Below are positions 40,069 through 49,776 of a stretch of DNA of 56,526 bases, in pieces. Where the stretch lies: IMG/VR virus record IMGVR_UViG_3300040806_002135, positions 1 through 56,526 of that record. The stretch is one strand, 5' to 3'. The translations under genes and the position numbers were made by a program. This DNA comes from a virus. Numbering within the stretch: position 1 is the first letter of the stretch; every line of letters starts with the position of its first letter. A model generated the notes under the pieces. The model was not told where the DNA came from. It did no database searches and worked only from the letters and a program-made list of their open reading frames with translations.

Positions 40069-40806
40069 TTAGGTTACTGTCCAATCGTTATTATTACCGG
40101 AAACGTCATTACCAATGTTAGATGAATCCGCAAAGTCTAAATGAAATCCGTTGTCTCCGTAACTTCCTGTGTATGCTTTAGGAACCCAAATATCTTGTTT
40201 AGTTTCGCCAAAATATGATGCGTCGAGTGCTTGCCCGTCTATAAATTGTATGTTTGCTAGGTATCCACTAAATGGTTCAGTAGCATCAGATCCTCTACCT
40301 AAAGTAACAGGTCTTGAAGCTTTGTTAATGAATGGTTGTGTAAATGTAGTAACTGTTGGAGCAACACTATTTGGCCCAATAATTTCAACTCCATTTGCGT
40401 ATACAATCAATTTATTAGTCGCTCCAGTATCCATCATAATTACAAAATGATACCATGCACTTGGATCTCTGAATGCAGCAGAAGAGGTTGCCTCAATTTG
40501 CCACGCAGAATCAACATCGTTTCTAACACCAAAAAAGAATTGGTCAGAGGTCACACTAGTAAATATTATGCATCTGCCGCCACTGCCACTCCCACCGGCA
40601 TATGTATCAAAGAAACTATTCCTTAACCCAAGCCTACTACCAATCTTATACCATAAACTGATAGTTACTTTTGATTCATCAGTAACAGAAGATAAATTTG
40701 TTCTACTCAAATAACTAGACCCATCAAACCGTAATGACTGCTCAATCGGGTAGTCGTAGAAGCTAGCTGATCCGCCACTTTTTGCTGTGCCTTGTATAAT
40801 GCTCAT
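40069..40806 (-). CDS. LamG/concanavalin-type lectin protein, 245 residues
   Basis: After a short N-terminal region, residues 25-215 form a LamG-type beta sandwich: LRFDGSSYLSRTNLSS, KVTISLWYKIGSR, WYHFVIMMDTGATNKLIVYANG and YLANIQFIDGQALDAS. This layout is used by virion lectins to bind glycans. It precedes the DUF7483-like gene and probably forms part of the same fibre. Confidence 0.7.
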   Translation of the reverse strand: MSIIQGTAKSGGSASFYDYPIEQSLRFDGSSYLSRTNLSSVTDESKVTISLWYKIGSRLGLRNSFFDTYAGGSGSGGRCIIFTSVTSDQFFFGVRNDVDSAWQIEATSSAAFRDPSAWYHFVIMMDTGATNKLIVYANGVEIIGPNSVAPTVTTFTQPFINKASRPVTLGRGSDATEPFSGYLANIQFIDGQALDASYFGETKQDIWVPKAYTGSYGDNGFHLDFADSSNIGNDVSGNNNDWTVT

Positions 40807-40825
40807 GGGCTTTTACCTGACTCCG

Positions 40826-41479
40826 TTAGCTAAGTGCGGCAGTTACTGATACCAGCACTACAGAAGCACTTGGCGCAAAGTATGACAACCAGTATTCGCC
40901 TGTTGCTGACAACGTAGTTAAATCCGCCGTTCCTAGCTTTACGGATGCCGCTTTACTGGCAGTATAAGCTGACGCATTGTTAACGTAGATGTTTCCAGAC
41001 TGTCCTGCCGTAATATTCGTAAAGGTAATCGTATAATTGGCAGTTGGCGTACAAGAAAAGTTATTAGTGGTGTTCATGTCAAAACTGGCAGTATTGGCTA
41101 CTGTGACTGTGCCACGATTGCCGCCAGTAAATGTCTGGTCTGCCGTCAGATCCGCAAAGTTGGATAAGCCCAGCGTGGTTCGTTGGGCCGTTGTATCCGC
41201 ATCATCTAATAGCGCCCGTCCTGCACTCGTCAGATCCGCCACGGCATAAGTATCGGACGCAGTGGTGTACAACATTTTGTCAGTGTCAGTGGTTAGGCCA
41301 CTGATCGAAGTCAGCCCAGCATCTAACGGTTGCTTACTACCTAAGTCCGTAGTCAAGTTACTGATCTTTGCTTGGGCAATCGCAGCATCTGCGGCAATAT
41401 CCGTGTTCGTGATGGTCCCGTCGGCAATGTCCTCAGACGTGAGTGGGACAGGGGTTGGTTGTTTTCCGATATAGGCCAT
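40826..41479 (-). CDS. Tail fibre protein, 217 residues
   Basis: MAYIGKQPTPVPLTSEDIADGT... is the typical opening of a small fibre family of aquatic phages (MAYIG..P). Thr/Ala-rich repeats follow (ITNTDIAADAAIAQAKI, DTTAQRTTLGLSNFADL), then a C-terminal beta region with FTNITAGQSGNIYVNN. Its stop is shared in part with the next gene's start. It probably extends a fibre tip or shaft. Confidence 0.6.
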   Translation of the reverse strand: MAYIGKQPTPVPLTSEDIADGTITNTDIAADAAIAQAKISNLTTDLGSKQPLDAGLTSISGLTTDTDKMLYTTASDTYAVADLTSAGRALLDDADTTAQRTTLGLSNFADLTADQTFTGGNRGTVTVANTASFDMNTTNNFSCTPTANYTITFTNITAGQSGNIYVNNASAYTASKAASVKLGTADLTTLSATGEYWLSYFAPSASVVLVSVTAALS

Positions 41480-41820
41480 TAGCTTTGCTCCAATACTGAA
41501 ATGACCGCATCCACGGAGGAAGCGACACTGCTGGTTACTGTGATCTTGTCTCCGGTTTCCAATACGACTTTCTGATCTCCTCCAACCAACACCAAACTTC
41601 CTCCTACTGGAATCGGAGCATCCTTGACGAGGTAGGCAGTGGTTCCGCTCACCCCAAGACTACTGTCAAAGAGAACCGCACTGATGGTGATTGCAGCACT
41701 GTGTTTGTTTGCCAACGAGGCCCCAATAACGGTTGTTGTTGTTGCAGAGGGCGTCGTGTATATGTCGTTCCCGCTGGTTCCAATCGATGTTGTGATCTGG
41801 TTCTTAAATGTATTTGCCAT
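41479..41820 (-). CDS. Small structural protein, 113 residues
   Basis: The product MANTFKNQITTSIGTSGNDI... is Thr/Ser/Val-rich and all-beta, with AITISAVLFDSS and GGSLVLVGGDQKVVLETGDKI. The same type occurs between fibre genes in marine phages and is probably a virion or fibre decoration. It overlaps the following gene's start codon by one base. Confidence 0.6.
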   Translation of the reverse strand: MANTFKNQITTSIGTSGNDIYTTPSATTTTVIGASLANKHSAAITISAVLFDSSLGVSGTTAYLVKDAPIPVGGSLVLVGGDQKVVLETGDKITVTSSVASSVDAVISVLEQS

Positions 41821-41822
41821 GA

Positions 41823-43301
41823 TTATCCTAGTGCAATGCTGAGTGCGAGGGCGGTCCCTGCTGGATCAAAGTCTGTCCCTGACGCTGGAATGGTCAGTGT
41901 CACATTCCCATTCACATCTGGCGTATTCCCATTCACCGAATCTACGGCTCCAATTCCATCGGCTCCTCGGAGATCCCCTGTGCTGAAGCCCAGTCCATCG
42001 TCACTGGTGAACGTCACAACCCCTGTGGACGCTGAATAGCTTCCTCCTGTGAATCCTGATCCTGTGGCTCCCCGCAGATCCCCTGTGGTGAATCCCAGTC
42101 CATCGTCACTGGTGAACGTCACAACCCCTGTCGATGCTGAATAGCTTCCTCCTGTGAATCCTGGCCCTGTGGCCCCATCCACTCCATCGGCAGGCTTGGC
42201 AAAGGTCACCACATCTGTGCTGGCATCATCGTAGGTGATCGTCAGCGCATAGTTGGCTGCATTGTTTGGATCAGTTCCCAATGCGGTGCTGGAGATTTCC
42301 TTTGGTGTGGTTCCATCGACTCCATCGGCAGGTTTTACAAAATCTGCAGTCGTCTGGGTTCCTGCCACATCATCAAAAGTAATCGTCAGCCGGTACTTGT
42401 TGGAGTCTGTTGGATGAGTCCCCAGTACGATGGTAGAAATCCCCCGCCCATCGGCTCCCGTTGGCCCCTGAGATCCGGTTGCTCCCTGAGATCCGGCGGC
42501 TCCCTGTGGCCCCGTTGGCCCCGTTGGGCCCTGGACTCCTTGTGTTGGGATGTCAATGACAAATTGCCAGGCGTTGTTGGTTCCAACGTCTCCGTTGCCA
42601 CTGCCCTTGTAGAGGTAGGTGTATCCGTATTCGGTTGCACTGGTACTCCCCCCGACAATCGCAAACTGCCCTGTCGAAATCCCTACGTTGCTCGGTGGGT
42701 CAGAATCTCCAACCAAGGCTGCGTAGGAACCGTAGACATGAGCAATGTGGAAGGCCCCTCCTGCCGATCCGGCTGCTCCGGTTGGACCCTGTGGCCCTTC
42801 GGCTCCTTGGGGCCCCGTTGGGCCTGCTGGGCCTTGAACTCCTTGGGGACCACGAACATTTGGAATGCTGTAGGTGTAGCGATTGGGGAAGCCTGTCAGC
42901 GTGATCGAATTGCCGATATCGTTGTGATTGGCCGACCAGTAGAAAACCTTGGAAGGAGAAGTGTTGCTGATCGTCAGTGTTGCCGTTGCTGCCGTAGGTG
43001 TTGCCCCCAACGCCTCATAGGCGGAGACAAAGGCTGCATAGGTATTGTAGGTTGTGCCATCAATGACGTAGACCACGCCCTCTGTTCCACCAAATCCATT
43101 CTCATCCGCACGGTTGCTCAGAGAGAATGTGTAGGCGTTGTTGCCTCCACCGTTGAAGATGGTGGAAGACTGGATGTTGAAGATGAATACATCATTCAAT
43201 AATCCGCTTAGTGCTGGCGCGGTTTCTGGGCCAGACCCTCCCTGCAGAGACAGGACGTATTCGCCACCAGATACGGTTACATCATAGGTATAGGTAGTCA
43301 T
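41823..43301 (-). CDS. Collagen-like fibre protein, 492 residues
   Basis: An N-terminal beta domain (about 1-150) is followed by Gly-x-y blocks: GPQGVQGPAGPTGPQGAE near 157-174 and GPTGPTGPQGAAGSQGAT near 253-270. Between the blocks are globular parts. Near the C-terminus a 35-residue unit (GFTGGSYSASTGVVTFTSDD...) occurs twice in tandem. Collagen-like triple helices are used as rigid shafts in phage fibres. The gene is coupled to its neighbours and probably forms a tail fibre with the 894-residue protein. Confidence 0.75.
   Translation of the reverse strand: MTTYTYDVTVSGGEYVLSLQGGSGPETAPALSGLLNDVFIFNIQSSTIFNGGGNNAYTFSLSNRADENGFGGTEGVVYVIDGTTYNTYAAFVSAYEALGATPTAATATLTISNTSPSKVFYWSANHNDIGNSITLTGFPNRYTYSIPNVRGPQGVQGPAGPTGPQGAEGPQGPTGAAGSAGGAFHIAHVYGSYAALVGDSDPPSNVGISTGQFAIVGGSTSATEYGYTYLYKGSGNGDVGTNNAWQFVIDIPTQGVQGPTGPTGPQGAAGSQGATGSQGPTGADGRGISTIVLGTHPTDSNKYRLTITFDDVAGTQTTADFVKPADGVDGTTPKEISSTALGTDPNNAANYALTITYDDASTDVVTFAKPADGVDGATGPGFTGGSYSASTGVVTFTSDDGLGFTTGDLRGATGSGFTGGSYSASTGVVTFTSDDGLGFSTGDLRGADGIGAVDSVNGNTPDVNGNVTLTIPASGTDFDPAGTALALSIALG
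41971..42185. repeat. Tandem 105-bp (35-codon) repeat in collagen-like gene
   Basis: Two units of 105 bp are nearly identical (for example CAGTCCATCGTCACTGGTG begins at 41991 and again at 42096). They encode two copies of a 35-residue motif. High identity makes copy-number change by recombination likely. Confidence 0.8.
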
Positions 43302-45766
43302 CAGCTTCTGCCGTACTTGTAAATATCAAGGAAATCACATCCGGCAATCTGATAATTGTTTGATCCAAACAGATTGCTTTTGTTGGTATCTTGGAAAAAC
43401 TCCCAACATCGAATCACCGCCCATGCCTCTGGGCTGGTATTTACCTTCCTTTCCAGATAGAGATCAAAACCCCTGCGGTTGTTGTCTCCTCCACTGATTG
43501 CCAACGTTGGGATCGTTGTCGATGTAAAGTTGCTGCTCGTCCCATCCACGGTTGCCGTTGCTCCTGCCACGGACAACTTGGCCCCTTGGATGCCATGCCA
43601 CTTCAACCGAAAGGTTTCATTTGCTGCCAGATTTCCCAACGTCAAGGTGTTCCCAGAAAGGGACATTGTCGGATAGCTTCCGTTCATGGGGGCAACGTAT
43701 CCCAGATTGACTGGACTCGAAGAGCCTTGGTCATTGCGGTACAGTGTAAAGAAATAATCCGTCAGTTCTTCTGGGGCGGCTTCTGCGTTTGGCGTAAAGA
43801 CCAACCGTTGGGGCGTGTTGTTGCCCGTATTGATCAGGGAACCTGATGTGACCAGCGTCTCCTGGCCTCCCTCCAGAATGACCGCATTGTCCACTTCCAT
43901 ACGGGTCAGGTAGTAGTTGTTGATCGTTCTGCCGTTGCGCCAGTTGTAACTGTAGGCGATGGATTCCGGCCAATAGAGTTTCTGAGAGTAATTCAAGGAG
44001 GTTGTGCTGGCTCGGTACAACGACTGTCGGGCATTGTCGTAGTTGAACTCTGGCGTGGAATAAATTCCCAGCACTTCTGGTCGGATTTCGTAGATTCTGT
44101 CGTATTGGTAGGTTGTGACGTTCTTGGTTAGTTCCAGTTGGCTAGAGTAGGTGTATACTGTCTGACTTGCTCTTTGAGAGTCCGTAATCCCACTTGAATA
44201 GGAGTAAGTAATCTTCGTGTCTTGGATTGGTCCAGAATAGTTGTAGACATTCCCGCTTGCGGATATTCCCCATGTTGCAGGATAGGTGTTGTAGGGCTCT
44301 CCTAGTTTGTAAACGTTGTATCCATAACCAGTATTATCATATCTAACAAAATCACCTCTCTTTAGAGTCACGCCATTTACAGTGATTTCTGTTCTTGTCA
44401 TGGCATCATCATAAAAATTTCCAAAAAGAGAAGTATACCCAGCAATCCCAATCTGATTAGGCCCAGTAGCGTTGATTGTCCCTGCGTTTGCTGGAATCGG
44501 GGTTACTTTTGTGCCGATATAGCCAAATGGGTAGTAGTTCCCAACTTGCCAATACTGGTTGTAAGCGTCTCCATTGTTAAAAAGCTTGTAATCATAAGCC
44601 CACGCCTGCCCTGTCCGTTGACTCCCCCGTGTTACTGTGATCCCGTTGATCGTGACGGATGTTGTTGTAGGTTCTGTGGAGTAATAACTGATCTTCTGTG
44701 TTCCGTTTAAAGACACTGTCAGCTTGTAGGGATTTGCTCCTCCAACCTGCTCAATTTTCCAGTAGTTGTTCTGATCATTAATGTCGTTGTAACTAACAAC
44801 ATCTACAGTTCTTGTGTAGAACTTGTTGTCCGTTGCTCTTGCCCAGTACTCTGACCCCCCCTTTGTCCACTTGGTATGTCCATCCTCTGTTACTGCAGGA
44901 TCTGAAATCTCGTATCCCATGTAGGGAGCCTCACTGACCGTCACATCCACGGTACTTGCCGTAGGAGTTCTCTCCTTCAAACTTGCTGCTGGACTTGCTG
45001 AAGCATTTCCTAATGACCAGTAATAGTTCGTTGTTCCCGAAATCCTCCACTGGTAGTATCCGTTCCTGTCTGGGCTGGTAGCATTGTCAGGAGTTGTAAT
45101 CACATACTTTGTTCCAGATGTTCCAAACCAATAATCTGCTGTTCCAGCGTTTGCAGTAGTGACCGCCACTCCAGAGATTCCATAATCTTGAATGCTCGTA
45201 GTTCTGGTCTTCATCTCATACGGAGAAGTCTCGCTGACCCAGGTCTCCTGTGGATAGGCGTTGTTGCTGTTCGTATACCTTACATGCCCATCGACTGCCG
45301 CTTCGTTGGCATTGACATACCCAAATGCCGAAGCATTGCTGGCTGTCATGAACTGTGTGTCTGGAACCGTTGTCCCTGCGTCACTGTACTTGATCTCTGA
45401 TCCAATCTGGTAGTAAGGCCCCAGATTCCCCTTGTACCAAGTTGAATACCCTCGGATGGAACCACTCTGGCTGTATCCAAACTCAGAGGCAGTGGATGTT
45501 GTCAGCAACACCGACTGTGCGGCGACATAACTTCTTCCTGCATCAGAAGCGACCAGTTCCAAATTTGGGTCTGTGTTCGATACCGTCACCGTCATCTGCA
45601 GGTTCACTGTGCCATAGAAATCCGAAAGGCTGATCTCCTGCCCCCGTTTTGGAACGGTTGCCTCCACGCCCCAGTACTCTGAGAGGAAGGCTCCCCCATC
45701 AATAATGTTTCCGAATTCTTCTTCAACCTGAGAAAGGCTGATTGCTCCAGATTCTTGTAAAGGCAT
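43301..45766 (-). CDS. Large Tyr/Trp/Asn-rich virion protein, 821 residues
   Basis: The start MPLQESGAISLSQVEEEFG... and ISLSDFYG (about 45-52) match a motif found at the head of many fibre-associated proteins of marine phages. The remainder has many short beta repeats rich in Tyr, Trp and Asn (NGYYQWRISGTTNYYWS, HTKWTKGGSEYWARATD). The last 150 residues resemble an adhesin-like sandwich. No known enzyme is recognised; it is probably a host-binding fibre. Confidence 0.55.
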   Translation of the reverse strand: MPLQESGAISLSQVEEEFGNIIDGGAFLSEYWGVEATVPKRGQEISLSDFYGTVNLQMTVTVSNTDPNLELVASDAGRSYVAAQSVLLTTSTASEFGYSQSGSIRGYSTWYKGNLGPYYQIGSEIKYSDAGTTVPDTQFMTASNASAFGYVNANEAAVDGHVRYTNSNNAYPQETWVSETSPYEMKTRTTSIQDYGISGVAVTTANAGTADYWFGTSGTKYVITTPDNATSPDRNGYYQWRISGTTNYYWSLGNASASPAASLKERTPTASTVDVTVSEAPYMGYEISDPAVTEDGHTKWTKGGSEYWARATDNKFYTRTVDVVSYNDINDQNNYWKIEQVGGANPYKLTVSLNGTQKISYYSTEPTTTSVTINGITVTRGSQRTGQAWAYDYKLFNNGDAYNQYWQVGNYYPFGYIGTKVTPIPANAGTINATGPNQIGIAGYTSLFGNFYDDAMTRTEITVNGVTLKRGDFVRYDNTGYGYNVYKLGEPYNTYPATWGISASGNVYNYSGPIQDTKITYSYSSGITDSQRASQTVYTYSSQLELTKNVTTYQYDRIYEIRPEVLGIYSTPEFNYDNARQSLYRASTTSLNYSQKLYWPESIAYSYNWRNGRTINNYYLTRMEVDNAVILEGGQETLVTSGSLINTGNNTPQRLVFTPNAEAAPEELTDYFFTLYRNDQGSSSPVNLGYVAPMNGSYPTMSLSGNTLTLGNLAANETFRLKWHGIQGAKLSVAGATATVDGTSSNFTSTTIPTLAISGGDNNRRGFDLYLERKVNTSPEAWAVIRCWEFFQDTNKSNLFGSNNYQIAGCDFLDIYKYGRS

Positions 45767-45767
45767 C

Positions 45768-48452
45768 TTAGGATGAACTTACGGTGGCTTCGTTGTAATC
45801 GGCAATCTTGACATAGGCCACGGTTCCGTGGGCACTGCTGTCGGTTCCAACAGTATGCATCTGCAACGTTCTACCACTTGGAGTCGTGTACTGAATCCAC
45901 ATCGACTCGCCTGCGGTGGCCCGATGGATTGTTGTAAAATTAACACTGCAGGGTTTCTGTCCTGCCGGAGCCGTCCCATATACCCGATGAATCTCGGTGG
46001 ACCCTGCATCCGTATGGACATCAAAGTAAAAGTCGGTATCGTCTGTCTGGGAACTTGCTGTGGAAACCGCCCATGTTCCTGTGATCAGATAGACTCCTGC
46101 TTCTGGGAAATCCAATCCCCCATTGGCGTTGAAGGAGTGTGGTGACCCCCCAGGACGTTGGTTGTCATAAAGAGTGTTGGTTTCTGTCTGGCTCAGATCC
46201 AGTGTGGACCCGTTGAATCCTCCAAAGAGGTAGGAATCAAACTGCCAACGGAAGAAATTGGCTGTCAGTTCCCCGGCAGGCCCCTGCGCCCCACGCAAGT
46301 CTCCTGTGGAAAAGACCAGTTCTGGATAATTGGAAGAAAAGGTAACAATCCCCGTACTGCTGTTGTAAGTTCCAGCAGTCCATCCCTTGCCATCGTTTCC
46401 GTCTGTTCCATCGGAAGGGACATCAATCTGACCTACCAACGTCTTGGGGGCGTTTGGAACGTCATCCGTGAAGGTTGTGACCAGATTGTACTTTCCATTG
46501 GAAGGAGCCAGAAGTTCAATCGTTGCGACTCCTCGACCCTGATCTCCCTGTGTCCCTGGCAATCCTGCCAATCCGTCATTCCCTGGAGGACCTTGTGGTC
46601 CCTGTGGCAAGGTTACATTGCCTGTGTATCCTCCGTTGGATAACGCAAAGCGGATTGTTGATGCATTGACAACATCAACATTGGCAATCCCCACACCGTC
46701 CGCTCCATCCGCTCCATTGGCCCCGTCCGCTCCATCTGCTCCATCTGCTCCATCGGCCCCAGGAAGCCCCCGCACACTCTGTGGTGTGACAATGATGTCC
46801 CCGTTGCTTAGTGTCAGTTCAAGCTGGCTGTTGCTGTTGATCGATGCGTTGGTTGGTACGATCTTCGGTAGGTCAAAGTACGAAGTGTAGGTTGCCGGAT
46901 TGGTATCGAGTTCAAACCGGATTTGTTCGGTATTGCTGGGGTTGACACTTACCTCCACCAGCCCTGGTCCATCGGCTCCATCTGCTCCATCGGCTCCGGC
47001 AGGCCCTACAATCGTTCCTGTCGAAGTCAACACTGTCCCGTTATTGAACGTCAACTCCAGTTGGTTGCTTCCGTTGACAGCAATGTCTACAGCATTGACC
47101 ACAGGCAGGTTGACCGAATAGGTCGAGGAATCGGTCAGTGTGAAGGTGGCACTACTGGTCCCCTGTGGCTGGGTGATTGTACTGATCCCTACTCCGGCTG
47201 GCCCCTGCTGAGATACGCCTACGTCTTGATAGGTGATGACCAGTGAGTCGGATGCCGAATCATAATCAATGTTGACAATCCCAGGACCCGTCAGTCCCGT
47301 TGGTCCTGCTGGCCCCTCCAGTCCTGCCTGCCAAGCATTTCCATTCCAGAATTCCAACTCCTGTGTGGTGCTGTTGTAAATGACTGAGCCGGTGATTACC
47401 CCGGAGGTTGGTCTGGCTGCCTCTGTATAGGACCCCAGAAAACGGGCATTGATGTTGTCCGCCAGCGCCTGTGTCTTGGCTTGGTAGTGCAACGCACTGA
47501 AGCCCGTTGTGCTTCCATCGGAAAGCGTGTACTGCGTGTCCTCGGCGTTGATTGCCAACTTCTCCGCATCGGCTTTGGCGTTGCTGGCGTTGGTTCCCGC
47601 AGTGGATGCCGTGTTGGCAGATACTCCTGCGGTGTTACTGTATCCCTGTGCCTGTGCGGCATATCCTGCAGCCTGACTGGCTGATGCTGATGCCTGACCT
47701 GAGAATGTAGATGCCTCGACTGCGGAACTTGCTGCGGTGGTTGCGTTTGTCTCTGCCTGAGAGATGCTGCTGTTCTCATCAACAATTGCTGCTGCCAGCG
47801 AATTCACATCCGCTATGTTGTCACTGACCTGCTTGATCTTGGAACTCGCTCCCAGATTCAGATCATCGGCAACGATTTCCACATCTGCAAAGTTGTCTGC
47901 CACCGCCGCAACCTTGCTGGTTCCACTGTCCAGGTCTGTTGCCAACGTGGTGATCTCTGTGTCTGAACCTGCCACCGTGTTGATGTTGCTCAGTGCTGCT
48001 GCAACCGAAGCTACCGTGTTGTATTCTGCTGTGGAAAGAGGGATTGCCTCCAGAATCAGTTCAAAGAAGGTTGTGTTGGTGATGGCATAGGAAGCCCCCG
48101 CCACCACATCTTGAATGACCACATACAAACTGTTTGTCGAGGGATCACGGATCAGATCGTCTGTGTTGTATGCCTGACCCTGCGTGTAGTCTCCACTCCA
48201 GTTCAACCCCGGTGGCAGTTCTCTTTCATAGACAAACAGATCCCAGTATTCCGAATTGCCTTCTGTGGAAGGCAACGCAGTCCCCACAGGAACGGTTCGG
48301 GTTGCAATGTAAATCCGGTTGCGGGTTGCGTCACGGACAATGTCCCGCTCCACATAGGAATTGCTTGTGCTGTGGATGCCTCTCCACGAAACCCCAGGAG
48401 GTCCTTGGGTTCCCTGACTTTGGACAATGATCTGTGCGCGAGTGGTACTCAT
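45768..48452 (-). CDS. Collagen-like tail fibre with C1q-like head, 894 residues
   Basis: Residues 1-110 contain small beta modules (VSWRGIHSTSNSYVERDIV, LNWSGDYTQGQAYN). A long Ala/Ser-rich helical part follows (about 190-320: SAVEASTFSGQASASASQAA). Several collagen-like blocks come next, including GADGADGADGANGADGAD near 580-597. The C-terminal 150 residues (HSFNANGGLDFPEAGVYLIT, FTTIHRATAGESMWI) are a C1q/TNF-like jelly roll. It is probably the main receptor-binding fibre. It overlaps the baseplate-like 114-residue gene by 4 nt. Confidence 0.75.
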   Translation of the reverse strand: MSTTRAQIIVQSQGTQGPPGVSWRGIHSTSNSYVERDIVRDATRNRIYIATRTVPVGTALPSTEGNSEYWDLFVYERELPPGLNWSGDYTQGQAYNTDDLIRDPSTNSLYVVIQDVVAGASYAITNTTFFELILEAIPLSTAEYNTVASVAAALSNINTVAGSDTEITTLATDLDSGTSKVAAVADNFADVEIVADDLNLGASSKIKQVSDNIADVNSLAAAIVDENSSISQAETNATTAASSAVEASTFSGQASASASQAAGYAAQAQGYSNTAGVSANTASTAGTNASNAKADAEKLAINAEDTQYTLSDGSTTGFSALHYQAKTQALADNINARFLGSYTEAARPTSGVITGSVIYNSTTQELEFWNGNAWQAGLEGPAGPTGLTGPGIVNIDYDSASDSLVITYQDVGVSQQGPAGVGISTITQPQGTSSATFTLTDSSTYSVNLPVVNAVDIAVNGSNQLELTFNNGTVLTSTGTIVGPAGADGADGADGPGLVEVSVNPSNTEQIRFELDTNPATYTSYFDLPKIVPTNASINSNSQLELTLSNGDIIVTPQSVRGLPGADGADGADGADGANGADGADGVGIANVDVVNASTIRFALSNGGYTGNVTLPQGPQGPPGNDGLAGLPGTQGDQGRGVATIELLAPSNGKYNLVTTFTDDVPNAPKTLVGQIDVPSDGTDGNDGKGWTAGTYNSSTGIVTFSSNYPELVFSTGDLRGAQGPAGELTANFFRWQFDSYLFGGFNGSTLDLSQTETNTLYDNQRPGGSPHSFNANGGLDFPEAGVYLITGTWAVSTASSQTDDTDFYFDVHTDAGSTEIHRVYGTAPAGQKPCSVNFTTIHRATAGESMWIQYTTPSGRTLQMHTVGTDSSAHGTVAYVKIADYNEATVSSS

Positions 48453-48793
48453 CGACTCACCTCACCTAGTACTTTGATTTTTCCAACTAATACTTTTTCC
48501 ACGACGTTGTTTTGCTCTATTTCCAAATCGTATTCGTAAACTCCTGAGAGATACCCTGCTGTCGCAGAGGCTCCCACGGTGATGCGGATGTTCGGAGAAA
48601 CCGATTGCATTGTGATCTCCTGTCCACTGTTCCAGATGTCTGTCGGCGTGGCTTCCCCACGATGAGTCTTGATGTATAGACGTGCCGTATAAGTGGTCAG
48701 GTCCCGAATGTTCCCATCCTCATCCTTTACCGTCAGGTCTGCCCCAAACGTTGTTCCCTGCTCCACTTCAAAATCATAAATGCCGTAGGCCAT
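48449..48793 (-). CDS. BppU-N-like fibre-attachment protein, 114 residues
   Basis: MAYGIYDFEVEQGTTFGADL... with LTVKDEDGNIRDLTTYTARL and YEYDLEIEQNNVVEKVLVGKI matches the N-terminal domain type of upper baseplate protein BppU, which links fibres to the virion. It lies between the adaptor and the long fibre, just where a fibre anchor is expected. It overlaps the next gene as ATGA. Confidence 0.65.
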   Translation of the reverse strand: MAYGIYDFEVEQGTTFGADLTVKDEDGNIRDLTTYTARLYIKTHRGEATPTDIWNSGQEITMQSVSPNIRITVGASATAGYLSGVYEYDLEIEQNNVVEKVLVGKIKVLGEVSR

Positions 48794-49776
48794 TAGCGGG
48801 TAACTCGGAAGTAAGATTCATTGCGGCCTTCGCTTTTGCTGAAGGAGTTGATTCCTTCGTTCAGTAAGGCTCCACTGGCCAACTCCATAAACCTTCCACG
48901 GGCAATCTGGGCCTTTTCTGTGTTGCGGGTCTGCCCCTCTCGGTTGTAAGCCCTTTCCAGCGCACCAAACACCAACGCCTCATGATAAAAATGCCCGATG
49001 ATCGGCTCCGTGGCGTCTGCAGTAATGTCTTGAATCCTTGGCAACCCACGCAACAGGATCTCCTTGAAGACCTTCGTGGTTGCCGTTGCATCGATGAACA
49101 GATCCTCATCCCTTGCGGGAATCGGGAAGATCCGAAAACTTCTGGTCGAGGCCGTATTGTAGACAATCGCCTCTACCGGACCATTGCGCTCCCGCCACTT
49201 CGGAGTGGCATTCAACGTGTAGTTTGCCCGAATCGTTGAGAATGGATTGGGGACTACCCCAAAGACCCCATTCATGAACTGGCCTCCACTGCTGAAACGG
49301 AAAACCGCTGCGTCCAGTTCCCCTTCACTCATGATTGCCAGATTGATCCCGTCGAGGCTGGCGGAGACGATCTCCTCAATACTGTCTGGAACCGTTAGCA
49401 CCGGATCAGTTGGAAGATAGCTGATTGCCCCTGGTTGCTGCTCTCCTTCCGTCAAGTACCGGAAGATCGTCTCCGTCAACTTCGTGATCACATAACTTTG
49501 GTTGGAGATCACCACGGTGTCCCCTGTGCTGAGTCCGTGAGCCGATGCAGTCGTCACTGTGACCGTCTTGCCATCCACCGTGGCGGTTCCTGCTACGGCA
49601 GTTGCTGGTCCGCTGGATAGCGCAACCGTTGCCGTTACCTGTGGCTGTCGGCTGATGCGGACAAACTCCCGTTGGGCGTCATCGATGTAGCGGTTGATCT
49701 CCGCATTGCTCCAACGGCGGTTCTCTGTGTCCTGCAGGGCCTCCTCTACCCGCTCTCGGATCTCTCTTCTATTCAC
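48793..49776 (-). CDS. Head-tail/tail adaptor protein, 327 residues
   Basis: MNRREIRERVEEALQDTENRRWSNAEIN... opens with a helical domain, then ISRQPQVTAT and a beta part (DTVVISNQSYVITKLTE). This resembles podovirus adaptor (T7 gp11-like or DUF6682-like) proteins that sit under the portal. The C-terminal helical ALERAYNREGQTRNTEKAQIA fits that family. The gene overlaps both neighbours by 1-4 nt. Confidence 0.6.
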   Translation of the reverse strand: MNRREIRERVEEALQDTENRRWSNAEINRYIDDAQREFVRISRQPQVTATVALSSGPATAVAGTATVDGKTVTVTTASAHGLSTGDTVVISNQSYVITKLTETIFRYLTEGEQQPGAISYLPTDPVLTVPDSIEEIVSASLDGINLAIMSEGELDAAVFRFSSGGQFMNGVFGVVPNPFSTIRANYTLNATPKWRERNGPVEAIVYNTASTRSFRIFPIPARDEDLFIDATATTKVFKEILLRGLPRIQDITADATEPIIGHFYHEALVFGALERAYNREGQTRNTEKAQIARGRFMELASGALLNEGINSFSKSEGRNESYFRVTR

